35,188 bases of DNA. It comes from JBEIQE01 sp040376705 (lineage in GTDB: Bacteria > Pseudomonadota > Alphaproteobacteria > UBA2400). Made by a program: the position numbers and the translations under genes. The notes below the pieces were generated by a model. That model had not been told where the DNA came from, made no database searches, and saw only the letters and a program-made list of their open reading frames with translations. Shown here piece by piece: positions 15,775 to 23,382 of the stretch (within the stretch, counting starts at the first letter, position 1; each line of letters begins with the position of its first letter). The stretch is taken from contig JBEIQE010000021.1 in the NCBI GenBank assembly GCA_040376705.1, positions 1 to 35,188 on the forward strand. The letters are read 5' to 3'.

Positions 15775-16641
15775 CTATTCGTAAGGCTGCAAAGCGACTA
15801 CAATTGTGCGCAAATCCTTAATATCAAAGGACTTATCGAAGCTGCCAAATTTAACCGCCAGCGTGCCAGCTTCTTCGAGCTTGCGCAGCTGCTCGGGCGC
15901 TAGCGGTACCAAAACCCCACCTTTTTGCGGTACAACTCCATAGCTATCGCCATTAAGCAAAATGGTGCTCGCCGAATTCTCACCCAGGCCAGTGAGGCTT
16001 AAAACGAAATCATCCACATTATGGACCCACAGCCCAAGCTCGCTTTCGCCCAACATAGCATAGCGCGCATATGTATAGTTCCCGAGCTTGAGCGTAATCA
16101 TCTGCCAGCCGCCCGCCAGTTTTGTTGGCTCGCTTTCGGCCAAGGGCTCATAAGGCAGGGCGGCGGGAATAGTTTTCTTCATGCAGTCCTGCATCAAAGC
16201 ATAGGCCTGCGCAAAACCACGCAGATCATACTTGTAGTCGCTTACCGTAAAGAAGCTACCTTTGCTCATGCTTTCGAGCACAACTGCGGGCATGCCAATT
16301 CCAAACCCGCCCTCATCTACACGATAAGGCAAGCGAACCGGCTCTTGCCTATCCACCTTTGAGCTGATGGTGTCCGGATCGCCGCGCAGCGGAATAACCG
16401 GCGTAAGGCGCAGGGTAACAGCCCCCTGCCCCTGCTGTGCGCTTAACTCGAAATCAGCAAACGCCAGCGGCTCGCTATTGGTCAGGACGCAGCGGTCACC
16501 CTGCAGTGAGCCCTCCCATGGGCCGATGGTGTAGCGGCCCTCCATACTGGTGAGCGCGCTTACGGCCGGATCAGCCGCAGGCTCGGCAGCCCAGCCAAGA
16601 GATGGAACAAGTAGCGCAATAAGAAAGAGCCGTTTGGTCAT
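15775..16641 (-). CDS. Secreted hypothetical protein, 288 aa
   Basis: The N-terminus is a classical signal peptide (KR, then LFLIALLVPSLG, then AXA-type site at WAAEP), so the product is periplasmic or outer-surface. The mature part is rich in beta-prone stretches. It has two Cys (CVLTN and QDCMKK); the segment FAQAYALMQDCMKK resembles the helix with a Cys near the end of many alphaproteobacterial secreted proteins. No enzyme motif is recognised. It lies between kdsA (18-base gap) and the putative protease gene, within the same transcription direction, so it is probably co-transcribed with pyrG and kdsA. Confidence 0.75.
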   Translation of the reverse strand: MTKRLFLIALLVPSLGWAAEPAADPAVSALTSMEGRYTIGPWEGSLQGDRCVLTNSEPLAFADFELSAQQGQGAVTLRLTPVIPLRGDPDTISSKVDRQEPVRLPYRVDEGGFGIGMPAVVLESMSKGSFFTVSDYKYDLRGFAQAYALMQDCMKKTIPAALPYEPLAESEPTKLAGGWQMITLKLGNYTYARYAMLGESELGLWVHNVDDFVLSLTGLGENSASTILLNGDSYGVVPQKGGVLVPLAPEQLRKLEEAGTLAVKFGSFDKSFDIKDLRTIVVALQPYE

Positions 16642-16678
16642 GCCCGTATTTTTAGCATAATCTGCGAGCTGTAACAGG

Positions 16679-17269
16679 CTAAAGTGTCGCGATAACGATG
16701 GTATGTTCGGGCTCGATCATCCATTTACCGGGTTGGCTCACACCCACGGTTGAACGGGTATAACTCAGGCGAATGTTACTACCGCTATCGATCAGGTTAA
16801 TCGAGCGCGGCGAGACTCCATAAGCCAATGTCCAGTGCGGCTGTGGGTGGCCGAGACCGATGAGAGCCACGCGCGCATGCTCGGTCTTGTGCTTGAAATT
16901 GTAGGATGGATCATTACTCAGTGCCGCATCCAGCACACGCCAGAAAACATCCTTACGCGTAATCTCGCCGCGGCGGGCCAATACCTTGTGCACAATCTCG
17001 AGCCCATATTGCTTACGCATAAAGCGGCGGGCGGAGTGCAAGAAGTCGCGTACATGCTGGATGGATGTGCCATCCCACAGCGCTTGCGGCATCAGGTTGC
17101 GCGCATCGAGGTACTTCACCATATCCTTAAACAGCTTTGCACCGTCAGAATCGGTAAAATCTTTGCCCCGCGACATGGCCAGAATCTTCATGGCATTGAT
17201 GATTGCGTAAATTCCGCACAAACCATCCAGCTCGCCCTGTGACCATGTGGTGAGGACGCGCTTGGCCAT
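16679..17269 (-). CDS. Putative papain-like cysteine protease
   Basis: The product is 196 aa, without signal peptide. Residues 11-30 read as a papain-fold active-site helix: Gln11 (oxyanion hole), then Cys18 in DGLCGIYAIINA. His145 in QPHWTLAYGV and Asp161 in INLIDSG complete a Q-C-H-D arrangement in the correct order and on plausible strands. I do not recognise a named family; a C39-like or other papain-like peptidase, or a transglutaminase-type acyltransferase, are the possibilities. The gene begins one base after the pyrG stop, so it is almost certainly co-translated with CTP synthase. The substrate is unknown. Confidence 0.65.
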   Translation of the reverse strand: MAKRVLTTWSQGELDGLCGIYAIINAMKILAMSRGKDFTDSDGAKLFKDMVKYLDARNLMPQALWDGTSIQHVRDFLHSARRFMRKQYGLEIVHKVLARRGEITRKDVFWRVLDAALSNDPSYNFKHKTEHARVALIGLGHPQPHWTLAYGVSPRSINLIDSGSNIRLSYTRSTVGVSQPGKWMIEPEHTIVIATL

Positions 17270-17270
17270 A

Positions 17271-18923
17271 TTATGCCGCCTTAACCTGCTTGGCTTGCGC
17301 CGCTGCCGCCTCGATGAAGGAAACGAACAGGGGATGAGGGTCGAGCGGCTTGCTCTTCAGCTCTGGGTGGAACTGTACACCGATGAACCAAGGGTGATCC
17401 TTCCGCTCAATGATCTCGGGCAGCACGCCATCTGGCGACAGGCCAGAGAATACCACACCAGCTTTTTCAAGCTGGGCGCGATAACCAAGGTTTACTTCGT
17501 AACGGTGGCGGTGGCGCTCCTCGATACTGGTGCTGTTATAAATGCGCGCAATCAGGCTGCCCTCAACGAGTGCAGCTTTATAGGCACCAAGGCGCATAGT
17601 GCCGCCCAGATCGCCATCGGCCTTGCGCTTCTCGAGCTCATTGCCCTTAACCCACTCGGTCATCAAGCCAACAACCGGCTGCTCACACGGGCCAAATTCA
17701 GTCGAGCTGGCACCTGTAATGCCGGCCAGATTACGGGCAGCCTCGATAACTGCCAGCTGCATGCCAAAGCATATGCCAAGGAACGGTACTTTGTTTTCGC
17801 GCGCGTACTGCACAGCTTTGATCTTGCCGCCAGTACCGCGTTCGCCAAAGCCGCCGGGCACGAGAATGGCATCGAGCCCTTTGAAGTGGGCTGACGCCTC
17901 TTCCTTCTCAAGCTTTTCGCCATCAATCCAGCGCAGGTTTACCTTCACATTATTGGCAACACCGCCATGTGCAAGTGCCTCAGCGAGCGACTTATAGGCA
18001 TCAAGCAGGCTTACGTATTTACCGACAATACCGACTTCAACCTGACCGCTGGGGCTATGAATTTTTTTCACCAGGTCCTGCCATGGCTTCAGACTAATCG
18101 CAGGCAAGGGCTCAAGGCCAAAGTACTTGAGTGTTTCAGTATCGAGGCCAGCCTTATGGTAGCTCTCGGTTACAGCATAAATAGTATCGACATTGAGTGC
18201 CGGAATAACGCGTGATGGTAACACGTTACAGAACTGCGCAATCTTGCGGCATTCAGTTTCGGGGATTTCACGCTCGGCGCGGCATAGCAGCATATCGGGT
18301 TGAATACCAACACTCAGCAGCTCTTTAACTGAGTGCTGTGTGGGTTTGGTCTTCAGCTCGCCTGCAGCCGCCACCCATGGCAGCAACGTGGCGTGGATGA
18401 ACATGGCGCGCGAACGGCCCACTTCATTGCCGAACTGACGAATGGCCTCAAGGAACGGTAGGCCTTCAATATCACCCACAGTGCCGCCAATTTCGCAGAT
18501 AATGAACTGCGTATTTTCAACTTCGGCACCAATAAACTCTTTAATCTGGTCAGTAACATGCGGAATAACCTGCACAGTAGCGCCCAGATAATCACCGCGG
18601 CGCTCTTTGGCAATAACGGTTGAGTAGATGCGGCCAGTGGTAATGTTATCCGACTTGCGGGCAGGCACGCCGGTAAAGCGCTCGTAATGGCCAAGGTCGA
18701 GGTCGGTCTCGGCGCCATCGTCGGTCACATAAACTTCGCCATGCTGATACGGGCTCATGGTGCCCGGATCGACGTTCAAATATGGGTCAAGCTTGCGGAT
18801 ACGCACCTTGTAGCCCCGCGCCTGAAGCAAGGCAGCCAAGGCTGCAGCAGCTAGCCCTTTACCCAATGAGGAGACGACGCCCCCGGTAATGAAGATAAAC
18901 CGGGGAGCCACAATGTTAGTCAT
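17271..18923 (-). CDS. pyrG: CTP synthase
   Basis: A glutamine-dependent enzyme of 550 aa that converts UTP to CTP. The N-terminal synthase domain begins FIFITGGVVSSLGKGLAAA and includes LDPYLNVDPGTMSPYQHGE and CEIGGTVGDIE. The C-terminal class I glutamine amidotransferase domain has GGFGERG, the nucleophile Cys in FLGICFGMQ, and the His-x-Glu in GVQFHPEL. Length and motifs are standard. It follows secG by 7 bases and precedes the putative protease by 1 base. Confidence 0.98.
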   Translation of the reverse strand: MTNIVAPRFIFITGGVVSSLGKGLAAAALAALLQARGYKVRIRKLDPYLNVDPGTMSPYQHGEVYVTDDGAETDLDLGHYERFTGVPARKSDNITTGRIYSTVIAKERRGDYLGATVQVIPHVTDQIKEFIGAEVENTQFIICEIGGTVGDIEGLPFLEAIRQFGNEVGRSRAMFIHATLLPWVAAAGELKTKPTQHSVKELLSVGIQPDMLLCRAEREIPETECRKIAQFCNVLPSRVIPALNVDTIYAVTESYHKAGLDTETLKYFGLEPLPAISLKPWQDLVKKIHSPSGQVEVGIVGKYVSLLDAYKSLAEALAHGGVANNVKVNLRWIDGEKLEKEEASAHFKGLDAILVPGGFGERGTGGKIKAVQYARENKVPFLGICFGMQLAVIEAARNLAGITGASSTEFGPCEQPVVGLMTEWVKGNELEKRKADGDLGGTMRLGAYKAALVEGSLIARIYNSTSIEERHRHRYEVNLGYRAQLEKAGVVFSGLSPDGVLPEIIERKDHPWFIGVQFHPELKSKPLDPHPLFVSFIEAAAAQAKQVKAA

Positions 18924-18930
18924 GCCGACC

Positions 18931-19269
18931 TCAGGGGGTTACGGGTGGTGTCGGAAGTGCAGGAGCCGGAGCGTCAGCCGTGGGCGGCGAAACCGGGGCA
19001 GTTACTGCAGCCGGATCGGTTGTAATACCGTCCACAATCGAACGCGGGCGATGGCCACCAGCCAGAATGGCTAGCGTAATCGACGTAATGAAAAAGATGG
19101 TCGCTGTAATCGCCGTCAGGCGGGTAAGAATGTTACCGCTGCCGCGCACAGGCATCATGCCAGAACCGCTCGGACCAGCAAGGCCTGCGCCTTCCGACTT
19201 CTGCAGCAGAACAAGAATAACCATCGCTAAAGCGACGATGAGATGAATAACGAGAACAACCTGTTCCAT
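18931..19269 (-). CDS. secG: Preprotein translocase subunit SecG
   Basis: The product is 112 aa from the ATG at 19269, which has AGGTGG just upstream; a longer frame starting at 19329 lacks similarity. Two transmembrane segments (VVLVIHLIVALAMVILVLL and ATIFFITSITLAILAG) flank the conserved cytoplasmic loop QKSEGAGLAGPSGSGM. The tail is Ala/Pro-rich, as in many alphaproteobacterial SecG proteins. SecG assists SecYEA in protein export. It normally lies next to tpiA; here a cassette of five genes separates them. Confidence 0.95.
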   Translation of the reverse strand: MEQVVLVIHLIVALAMVILVLLQKSEGAGLAGPSGSGMMPVRGSGNILTRLTAITATIFFITSITLAILAGGHRPRSIVDGITTDPAAVTAPVSPPTADAPAPALPTPPVTP

Positions 19270-19286
19270 AGCGCCACCTGAAATAA

Positions 19287-19321
19287 GGGTCTGAAAATCT
19301 GTTGGGGTGTTTACCAGACCC
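19287..19321 (-). promoter_or_regulatory. Hairpin in the secG leader
   Basis: GGGTCTG at 19287-19293 and CAGACCC at 19315-19321 are complementary with a 21-nt loop, 18 bases before the secG ATG. On the minus strand it is followed by TTATTT, so it could be a terminator of upstream transcription or an attenuator. The AT-rich 19325-19380 upstream of it probably contains the secG promoter. Confidence 0.3.
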
Positions 19322-19380
19322 CGCGCCATGATGCCAGAGTGTATTATTGTTAATGTATATCAATTAGTTAATTCATAATT

Positions 19381-19830
19381 TTAAGTAACTGAAATGCCCC
19401 TGACGAGCTGCGCAGTAACGTAAACCTCGAACAATCGCAGAGACCTCTGCAACTCAAACCGCATAATCGGTCCCGCCAGACGCTCCATAAGTGCCGATTT
19501 AAATTCACAGCTGAAATCGTAGCTTGCCTTGGTCTGGCTTGGCCCTGTCGACTCAAATGTTAAAACCGAGCGCAGATGCCTGAAAGGACCACGTATCAGG
19601 CGGATTTTAATTTGCTTGTTTGGAAAGTAATTTAGCGCACAGACGTAGCTGAACTTGAACGGCCCCAAGCCCACGGTAATACGTGCCACTTCTTTCCCCG
19701 CACTTTTGCGCAAAACCTCGACCGATTTGATGTAATCAAATATCTGCGGATAGGTCTTAATATCAGCAACCACTCGATATATATCGCTCTGCGCAATATT
19801 GACGATCCGGTAGTCGGCTATTTCAGGCAT
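19381..19830 (-). CDS. SRPBCC (COQ10/RatA-like START) protein, cassette gene
   Basis: The product is 149 aa from the ATG at 19830; the frame extends further upstream inside the desaturase gene but without similarity. The fold is that of COQ10/RatA proteins: IAQSDIYRVVADIKTYPQIFDYIKSVEVL near the N-terminus, then alternating strands (FKFSYVCALNYF, IKIRLIRGPFRHLRSVLTFE) and a final long helix. It is the second protein of this superfamily in the window; the gene at 407-841 is closer to true COQ10. It overlaps the desaturase gene by 8 bases and is last in the four-gene cassette. A role in binding or carrying a lipid or quinone is plausible but not shown. Confidence 0.8.
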   Translation of the reverse strand: MPEIADYRIVNIAQSDIYRVVADIKTYPQIFDYIKSVEVLRKSAGKEVARITVGLGPFKFSYVCALNYFPNKQIKIRLIRGPFRHLRSVLTFESTGPSQTKASYDFSCEFKSALMERLAGPIMRFELQRSLRLFEVYVTAQLVRGISVT

Positions 19831-20743
19831 GGGTAGCCCCAATCCATTCCAGCTCGGGGCGCTCGGGCAAATCTTTTGCCGTGCGGATATCCCACGCCAG
19901 GCCAAACTTCTCAAGCATCAGGATAAACCACCAGCCCGGATCAACCTGACCCGCATACAAACCAATGCGCGCAGACCCCGGAAATGCATGGTGATTATTG
20001 TGCCAGCATTCACCCATCGAGATCAGGCCGCAGAACGGGACATTATAACCATGCACCCCTGCGCCGCGCACATGCCAGTTACTCGGCTCATCCTGATGGG
20101 CGCTATGGCCAACCAGCCAGTGGCCCGTCACCGTGGTTGCAATTTGCGCACAAACACCCCACAGCACCCAGTTTACACCGCCCATGGCATAGAACAAAAC
20201 CACCCAGGGCAGATGCACAAGAATCCAGTGCTTCTCGATAAAGGCATAAAACTTATCGTGAGCGATACGCGGCTCGAGAACGATCTGCGGTGGCTTTTGG
20301 AGTGTGATATTGCAATGCATCTGCCACCAAGCATCTACAATCGGTTGCTGGCGATGCGCAAAATAGTCGTGGCAGTTCGCTTGACGTTGTGCCCAATCGC
20401 GCATGTCATGCGTACGTATCATGGTGTGCGGTCCACCAAGCCCAACCAGAACACCCATATAGACAAGGAAGTGTTCCAGCCAGAGCGGGCATTTAAAGCT
20501 GTTGTGAATAAGCAGGCGATGCATACCAACAGAATGGCCCAGCAGTAAAACCATGCCGGTTTTAATCACAAAAAGTAATACAGCATCCCAGCTGAAAAAC
20601 CAGACGACCGCTATAAACGTAAGGGCATACATCGCCAGCAGAAAAAGAGATTTTAATGGTGCCCAGCTCACCTGGCCCACCAGGGCATCAGGCTGCGTGT
20701 CTGTCTTAACCCGGTGAATATTCTCAAAGTGAATTGCACTCAT
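19823..20743 (-). CDS. Fatty-acid-desaturase-like di-iron membrane protein
   Basis: A 306-aa integral membrane protein with hydrophobic segments near 31-68, 88-104 and 173-212. Two of the three desaturase histidine boxes are clear: His70-xxxx-His75 (HSVGMHR) and His248-xx-HisHis (HNNHH at 248-252, followed by FPGSARIGL). The middle box, usually HRxHH, is not canonical; instead His112-Asp-x-Arg-Asp-Trp and HDYFAH (125-130) offer the histidines. This suggests a separate branch of the acyl-CoA/acyl-lipid desaturase family, introducing a double bond or hydroxyl using O2. Its start overlaps the previous gene by 4 bases (ATGA). The substrate is unknown. Confidence 0.85.
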   Translation of the reverse strand: MSAIHFENIHRVKTDTQPDALVGQVSWAPLKSLFLLAMYALTFIAVVWFFSWDAVLLFVIKTGMVLLLGHSVGMHRLLIHNSFKCPLWLEHFLVYMGVLVGLGGPHTMIRTHDMRDWAQRQANCHDYFAHRQQPIVDAWWQMHCNITLQKPPQIVLEPRIAHDKFYAFIEKHWILVHLPWVVLFYAMGGVNWVLWGVCAQIATTVTGHWLVGHSAHQDEPSNWHVRGAGVHGYNVPFCGLISMGECWHNNHHAFPGSARIGLYAGQVDPGWWFILMLEKFGLAWDIRTAKDLPERPELEWIGATHA

Positions 20744-21690
20744 AACGCATCTCCTTCGCGATGAAAAACTCCACTCTGGTAAAAAGTCTCACCCAGCAGC
20801 GGGTGGACCATGCTGATGGTGAAGGTAAAACTCCCGTCGCCGCGGTCGGCATGAACCACATGGGTTTGACCGGGGGTTATTAAATGCGGGAGCGGCAGAC
20901 CCAGCCAGAAGTAACGGTAGCTTTTAAAGTGCAGATCGCCCTCTTCCACAAAGACCTTCAGCTTCATGCCAAAACCCCAGCCCACTCTTTCCATCATTTC
21001 GCCGCGGCGATTCTCACACTTAACGGAGGTGACCACAAACGGCTTACGGCCTTCATAAAAGTAACTACGCTGCCAGCTCACACCTGCAGGCCTGTGGCTA
21101 GGAAACAGCGCAACCTGCATCGCTACATTCTCACCCGCATAAGGTGTAAGTGGATTGCCGATAAGACGGGTAAGATGCGCGAACAACCAGCCCGCGCGCG
21201 AACGCCTGATGACCTGCATCGTGCCGCTATATTTAGCTTCCTCATGACTAAACCGCTCCTGAATGGCAGGCTTGAGCAGCTGCCAGCTATCACCAAGCTG
21301 ATGACGGATGATGTTATGCTGCGGCGCATAGATAAGCGGAACACCCACAAGCCACAGGGCTACACGGCGAAAGCGCTTGGCGATCGGGTAGAAAAATCGG
21401 GTGCGTCTGGCGGTTGAGAAGAACACCTTATTTATAAAGCCACGCCAGCCTTTGATGCTGCGCATCTGCGCCAGTTCGGCCATGGCTGCGTTGCCGTAAT
21501 GCAGTTTGCCATCTTTTATAACCACAAAGCCTTCATCGAGATTCAGTTGCTGGCGTTCGATCTCACTGCGCTCAACGGTTTCCTGCCGCGCATCAACCAA
21601 GGTCATACTATCGGGCAGACCTTCGCAATACACAGCACAAACCGGGCATTGGCTGTCATAAACAACAGTAGTTTGATTTGATGAGGTCAT
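20740..21690 (-). CDS. DCC/DUF393 thiol-disulfide domain fused to DUF4166
   Basis: The product is 316 aa from the ATG at 21690, which has GGAGGT upstream; a longer frame to 21744 is not supported. Residues 8-115 match the DCC family (DUF393): VVYDSQCPVC with Asp12, Cys15 and Cys18, a thioredoxin-like CxxC. Residues about 140-314 match DUF4166: YSGTMQVIRRS, a SWQRSYFYEGR segment, a GLPLPHLITPG motif, and the terminal HPLLGETFYQSGVF. Both domains are known alone; here they are one chain. It overlaps the upstream and downstream genes by 4 bases each. A redox protein acting in the same lipid-related pathway as the desaturase is inferred from context. Confidence 0.85.
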   Translation of the reverse strand: MTSSNQTTVVYDSQCPVCAVYCEGLPDSMTLVDARQETVERSEIERQQLNLDEGFVVIKDGKLHYGNAAMAELAQMRSIKGWRGFINKVFFSTARRTRFFYPIAKRFRRVALWLVGVPLIYAPQHNIIRHQLGDSWQLLKPAIQERFSHEEAKYSGTMQVIRRSRAGWLFAHLTRLIGNPLTPYAGENVAMQVALFPSHRPAGVSWQRSYFYEGRKPFVVTSVKCENRRGEMMERVGWGFGMKLKVFVEEGDLHFKSYRYFWLGLPLPHLITPGQTHVVHADRGDGSFTFTISMVHPLLGETFYQSGVFHREGDAL

Positions 21691-22157
21691 TTCGCGACCT
21701 CCGGTCTCACGCGCAGATACCAAAATGCACTGGCGCAAGCCCAACTACTTGGGACTAAGATAATAAAAAAGATCACTGCAGCTTCTATATTTTTAAAACT
21801 GTTATCCATTAATAGAAGCCATAACAGCAACAGCACCGATAAAAAAATACCACTCAAAATTCCCGCCATACAATAAAAGGAATACTCTCTGAGATTGTTT
21901 TTCTCAGCGTATCCGATAACTGGCAACCCGATAATAAATGCACATGGCAGGCCCACTATAACGCCACCGATATAAATTATTGGAGCGGCGAATAATCCCC
22001 CATCTAAATACAAGGATATTAGAGAAACAGGTATTGGTGCACATAAAGCAGATGCAACCAGACTGCTTAACAATTTCAAGCCATCCAAAGGATGCCTATC
22101 AATACAGCGGGTCTCATAAGTATCAGAAATTTCTTGTCTTTTTACTGGCTGGGTCAT
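21687..22157 (-). CDS. Four-helix membrane protein, cassette gene 1
   Basis: The product is 156 aa, not recognised. After a polar 25-residue N-terminus there are four hydrophobic segments (roughly 28-50, 55-80, 92-115, 126-146). The DNA is visibly more AT-rich than neighbouring genes, with more AAA, ATA and TAT codons, which suggests recent acquisition. AAGGAGG lies 9 bases before the ATG. It is the first gene of the operon whose promoter region holds the inverted repeats. In Bacillus, SdpR-type regulators control a membrane immunity protein (SdpI), but this protein does not resemble SdpI. Confidence 0.75.
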   Translation of the reverse strand: MTQPVKRQEISDTYETRCIDRHPLDGLKLLSSLVASALCAPIPVSLISLYLDGGLFAAPIIYIGGVIVGLPCAFIIGLPVIGYAEKNNLREYSFYCMAGILSGIFLSVLLLLWLLLMDNSFKNIEAAVIFFIILVPSSWACASAFWYLRVRPEVAK

Positions 22158-22188
22158 ATCCCTTGCCTCCTTCAGCTACTTGGACTAT

Positions 22189-22208
22189 ATTTAGCTAAGT
22201 AGCTAAAT
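22189..22208. promoter_or_regulatory. Perfect inverted repeat, likely operator 1 of the ArsR-type regulator
   Basis: ATTTAGCTA and TAGCTAAAT form a perfect 9-bp inverted repeat with a 2-bp spacer between the divergent regulator and cassette genes. It lies immediately downstream of the predicted cassette promoter, where a repressor would block transcription. ArsR-family repressors bind such imperfect or perfect palindromes. Confidence 0.65.
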
Positions 22209-22210
22209 GC

Positions 22211-22240
22211 ATAATGGCAAATCGTTAGGTAGTTAGTCAA
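22211..22240 (-). promoter_or_regulatory. Predicted promoter of the cassette operon
   Basis: On the minus strand TTGACT (22240-22235) and CATTAT (22216-22211) are separated by 18 bases and resemble -35 and -10 hexamers. The -35 overlaps operator copy 2 and transcription would start within operator 1. The plus strand reads CATAAT at 22210-22215, a possible -10 for the regulator gene. Confidence 0.4.
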
Positions 22241-22250
22241 GAGGCTAAAT
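22233..22250. promoter_or_regulatory. Imperfect second operator copy
   Basis: This 18-bp stretch matches the core of the perfect repeat at 22191-22208 in 14 of 18 positions (TTAG, AAG and GCTAAAT conserved). It ends 2 bases before the regulator ATG and covers its ribosome binding site AGAGG, which would let the regulator repress itself. Confidence 0.45.
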
Positions 22251-22252
22251 AT

Positions 22253-22576
22253 ATGGGTGCAGAAAAGATCTTCGATGCGCTGTCATCTGGCGTCAGACGC
22301 AAGGTGCTGGCCTATCTATCGGCCACCAGCCTTACAGCTGGCGAAATTGCCGCGCGCTTTGACATATCAAAGCCATCGCTTTCAAAGCACTTAAGCATTC
22401 TCGAAAACGCCGGGCTCATTAAAGGCGAAAAGCGTGGGCAGTTCATTCACTACAGCTTAGTCAGCGATAGTTTAGTGAACACGCTTAATGGCTACATACA
22501 GGAAGTATGCCCGGTAGCAGGCCCGCTTAAAAAGGAGAGCCAAGCCCTCGCCCGCAGCAAAAAAGCGACGAGTTAG
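22253..22576 (+). CDS. ArsR-family (SdpR-like) transcriptional regulator
   Basis: A 107-aa winged-helix repressor. IFDALSSGVRRKVLAYLS is the family N-terminal helix, TAGEIAARFDISKPSLSKHLSILENAGLI the helix-turn-helix, and KRGQFIHYSL the wing. The metal-binding ELCVCDL motif of ArsR/SmtB is absent, placing it with SdpR-like autorepressors. A CPVAGPLKKES motif near the C-terminus carries the only Cys, which might sense redox state. The gene is divergent from the four-gene cassette; an operator copy overlaps its ribosome site. Its stop overlaps the end of tpiA by 4 bases. Confidence 0.9.
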   Translation: MGAEKIFDALSSGVRRKVLAYLSATSLTAGEIAARFDISKPSLSKHLSILENAGLIKGEKRGQFIHYSLVSDSLVNTLNGYIQEVCPVAGPLKKESQALARSKKATS

Positions 22577-23313
22577 AGTTCACCCATCTCACTGCGCGCA
22601 ATGGCAATGAAGTCGGCCGGAACAAGGCTGGCACCGCCCACTAGTAAACCATCCACATCCTTAAGCTTCAGCAGTTCGGCTGCATTATTTGGCTTAACAG
22701 AACCACCATAGAGAATGGTGATAGTGGCTGATGGGAACATCTCTTTCACTTCAGACCTGATGGCTGCGTGCATGCTCTGCACATCCGCTGTGCTGGCGTT
22801 CTTGCCAGTACCAATCGCCCATACCGGCTCATAGGCAATTACAAAGCTGTTGGTATCCTTTGGTAGTGAGCCTGCCAACTGGCGCTTGACCACGGCCAGC
22901 TCCTGCTTGGCTTCGCGTTCATCCAGTGTTTCGCCCACACAGATAATCGGGGTAATACCAACGGCAACGGCTGCGGCGGCTTTTTGCTGCACGGTTGGAT
23001 CATCCTCGCCCTTACCGTGGCGGCGCTCGGAATGACCGACAATCACAAAGCTGCAGCCAAGCTCAGAAAGCATCTCGGCGCTGACATCGCCCGTAAATGC
23101 CCCTTTGGCCTGAAAGTGGCAATCCTGCCCGCCCAAAGCCACCATACTCTCGGAGATCGCCTGGCTCACTGCAGGAATATGCACAAAAGGTGGGCATATA
23201 ACCAGCTTGGCGCCAACGCGCTCAGCGGCAATAGCATGCGCACGGCTCTCGGCCTCGGCAAGGGTGCCGTTCATCTTCCAGTTTGCGACAATTAGCTTGG
23301 GCATATTGGCCAT
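22573..23313 (-). CDS. tpiA: Triosephosphate isomerase
   Basis: A TIM-barrel glycolytic enzyme, 246 aa. Present are the catalytic Lys in NWKMNG, the His in VIVGHSERR, the catalytic Glu in AYEPVWAIGTGKNAS (with loop 6 beginning there), and the phosphate-binding ILYGGSVKPNNA and LLVGGASL. Length and motifs are standard. It is divergent from ppiD (69-base gap holding both promoters). Confidence 0.98.
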   Translation of the reverse strand: MANMPKLIVANWKMNGTLAEAESRAHAIAAERVGAKLVICPPFVHIPAVSQAISESMVALGGQDCHFQAKGAFTGDVSAEMLSELGCSFVIVGHSERRHGKGEDDPTVQQKAAAAVAVGITPIICVGETLDEREAKQELAVVKRQLAGSLPKDTNSFVIAYEPVWAIGTGKNASTADVQSMHAAIRSEVKEMFPSATITILYGGSVKPNNAAELLKLKDVDGLLVGGASLVPADFIAIARSEMGEL

Positions 23314-23382
23314 AAGTCTTTAACTCCAGTTGCTTAATACTCGAATAGCCCTAAAATCCCCCCTTAGAAAGAGGAGATTTTG

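Noticed and set aside
19829..20548. Plus-strand open frame of 239 codons across the desaturase gene
   Set aside because: Antisense shadow; the minus-strand frame has histidine boxes and operon overlaps.
22253..22576. Arsenic resistance regulator
   Set aside because: No ELCVCDL metal motif and no ars genes nearby; SdpR-like is a better description.
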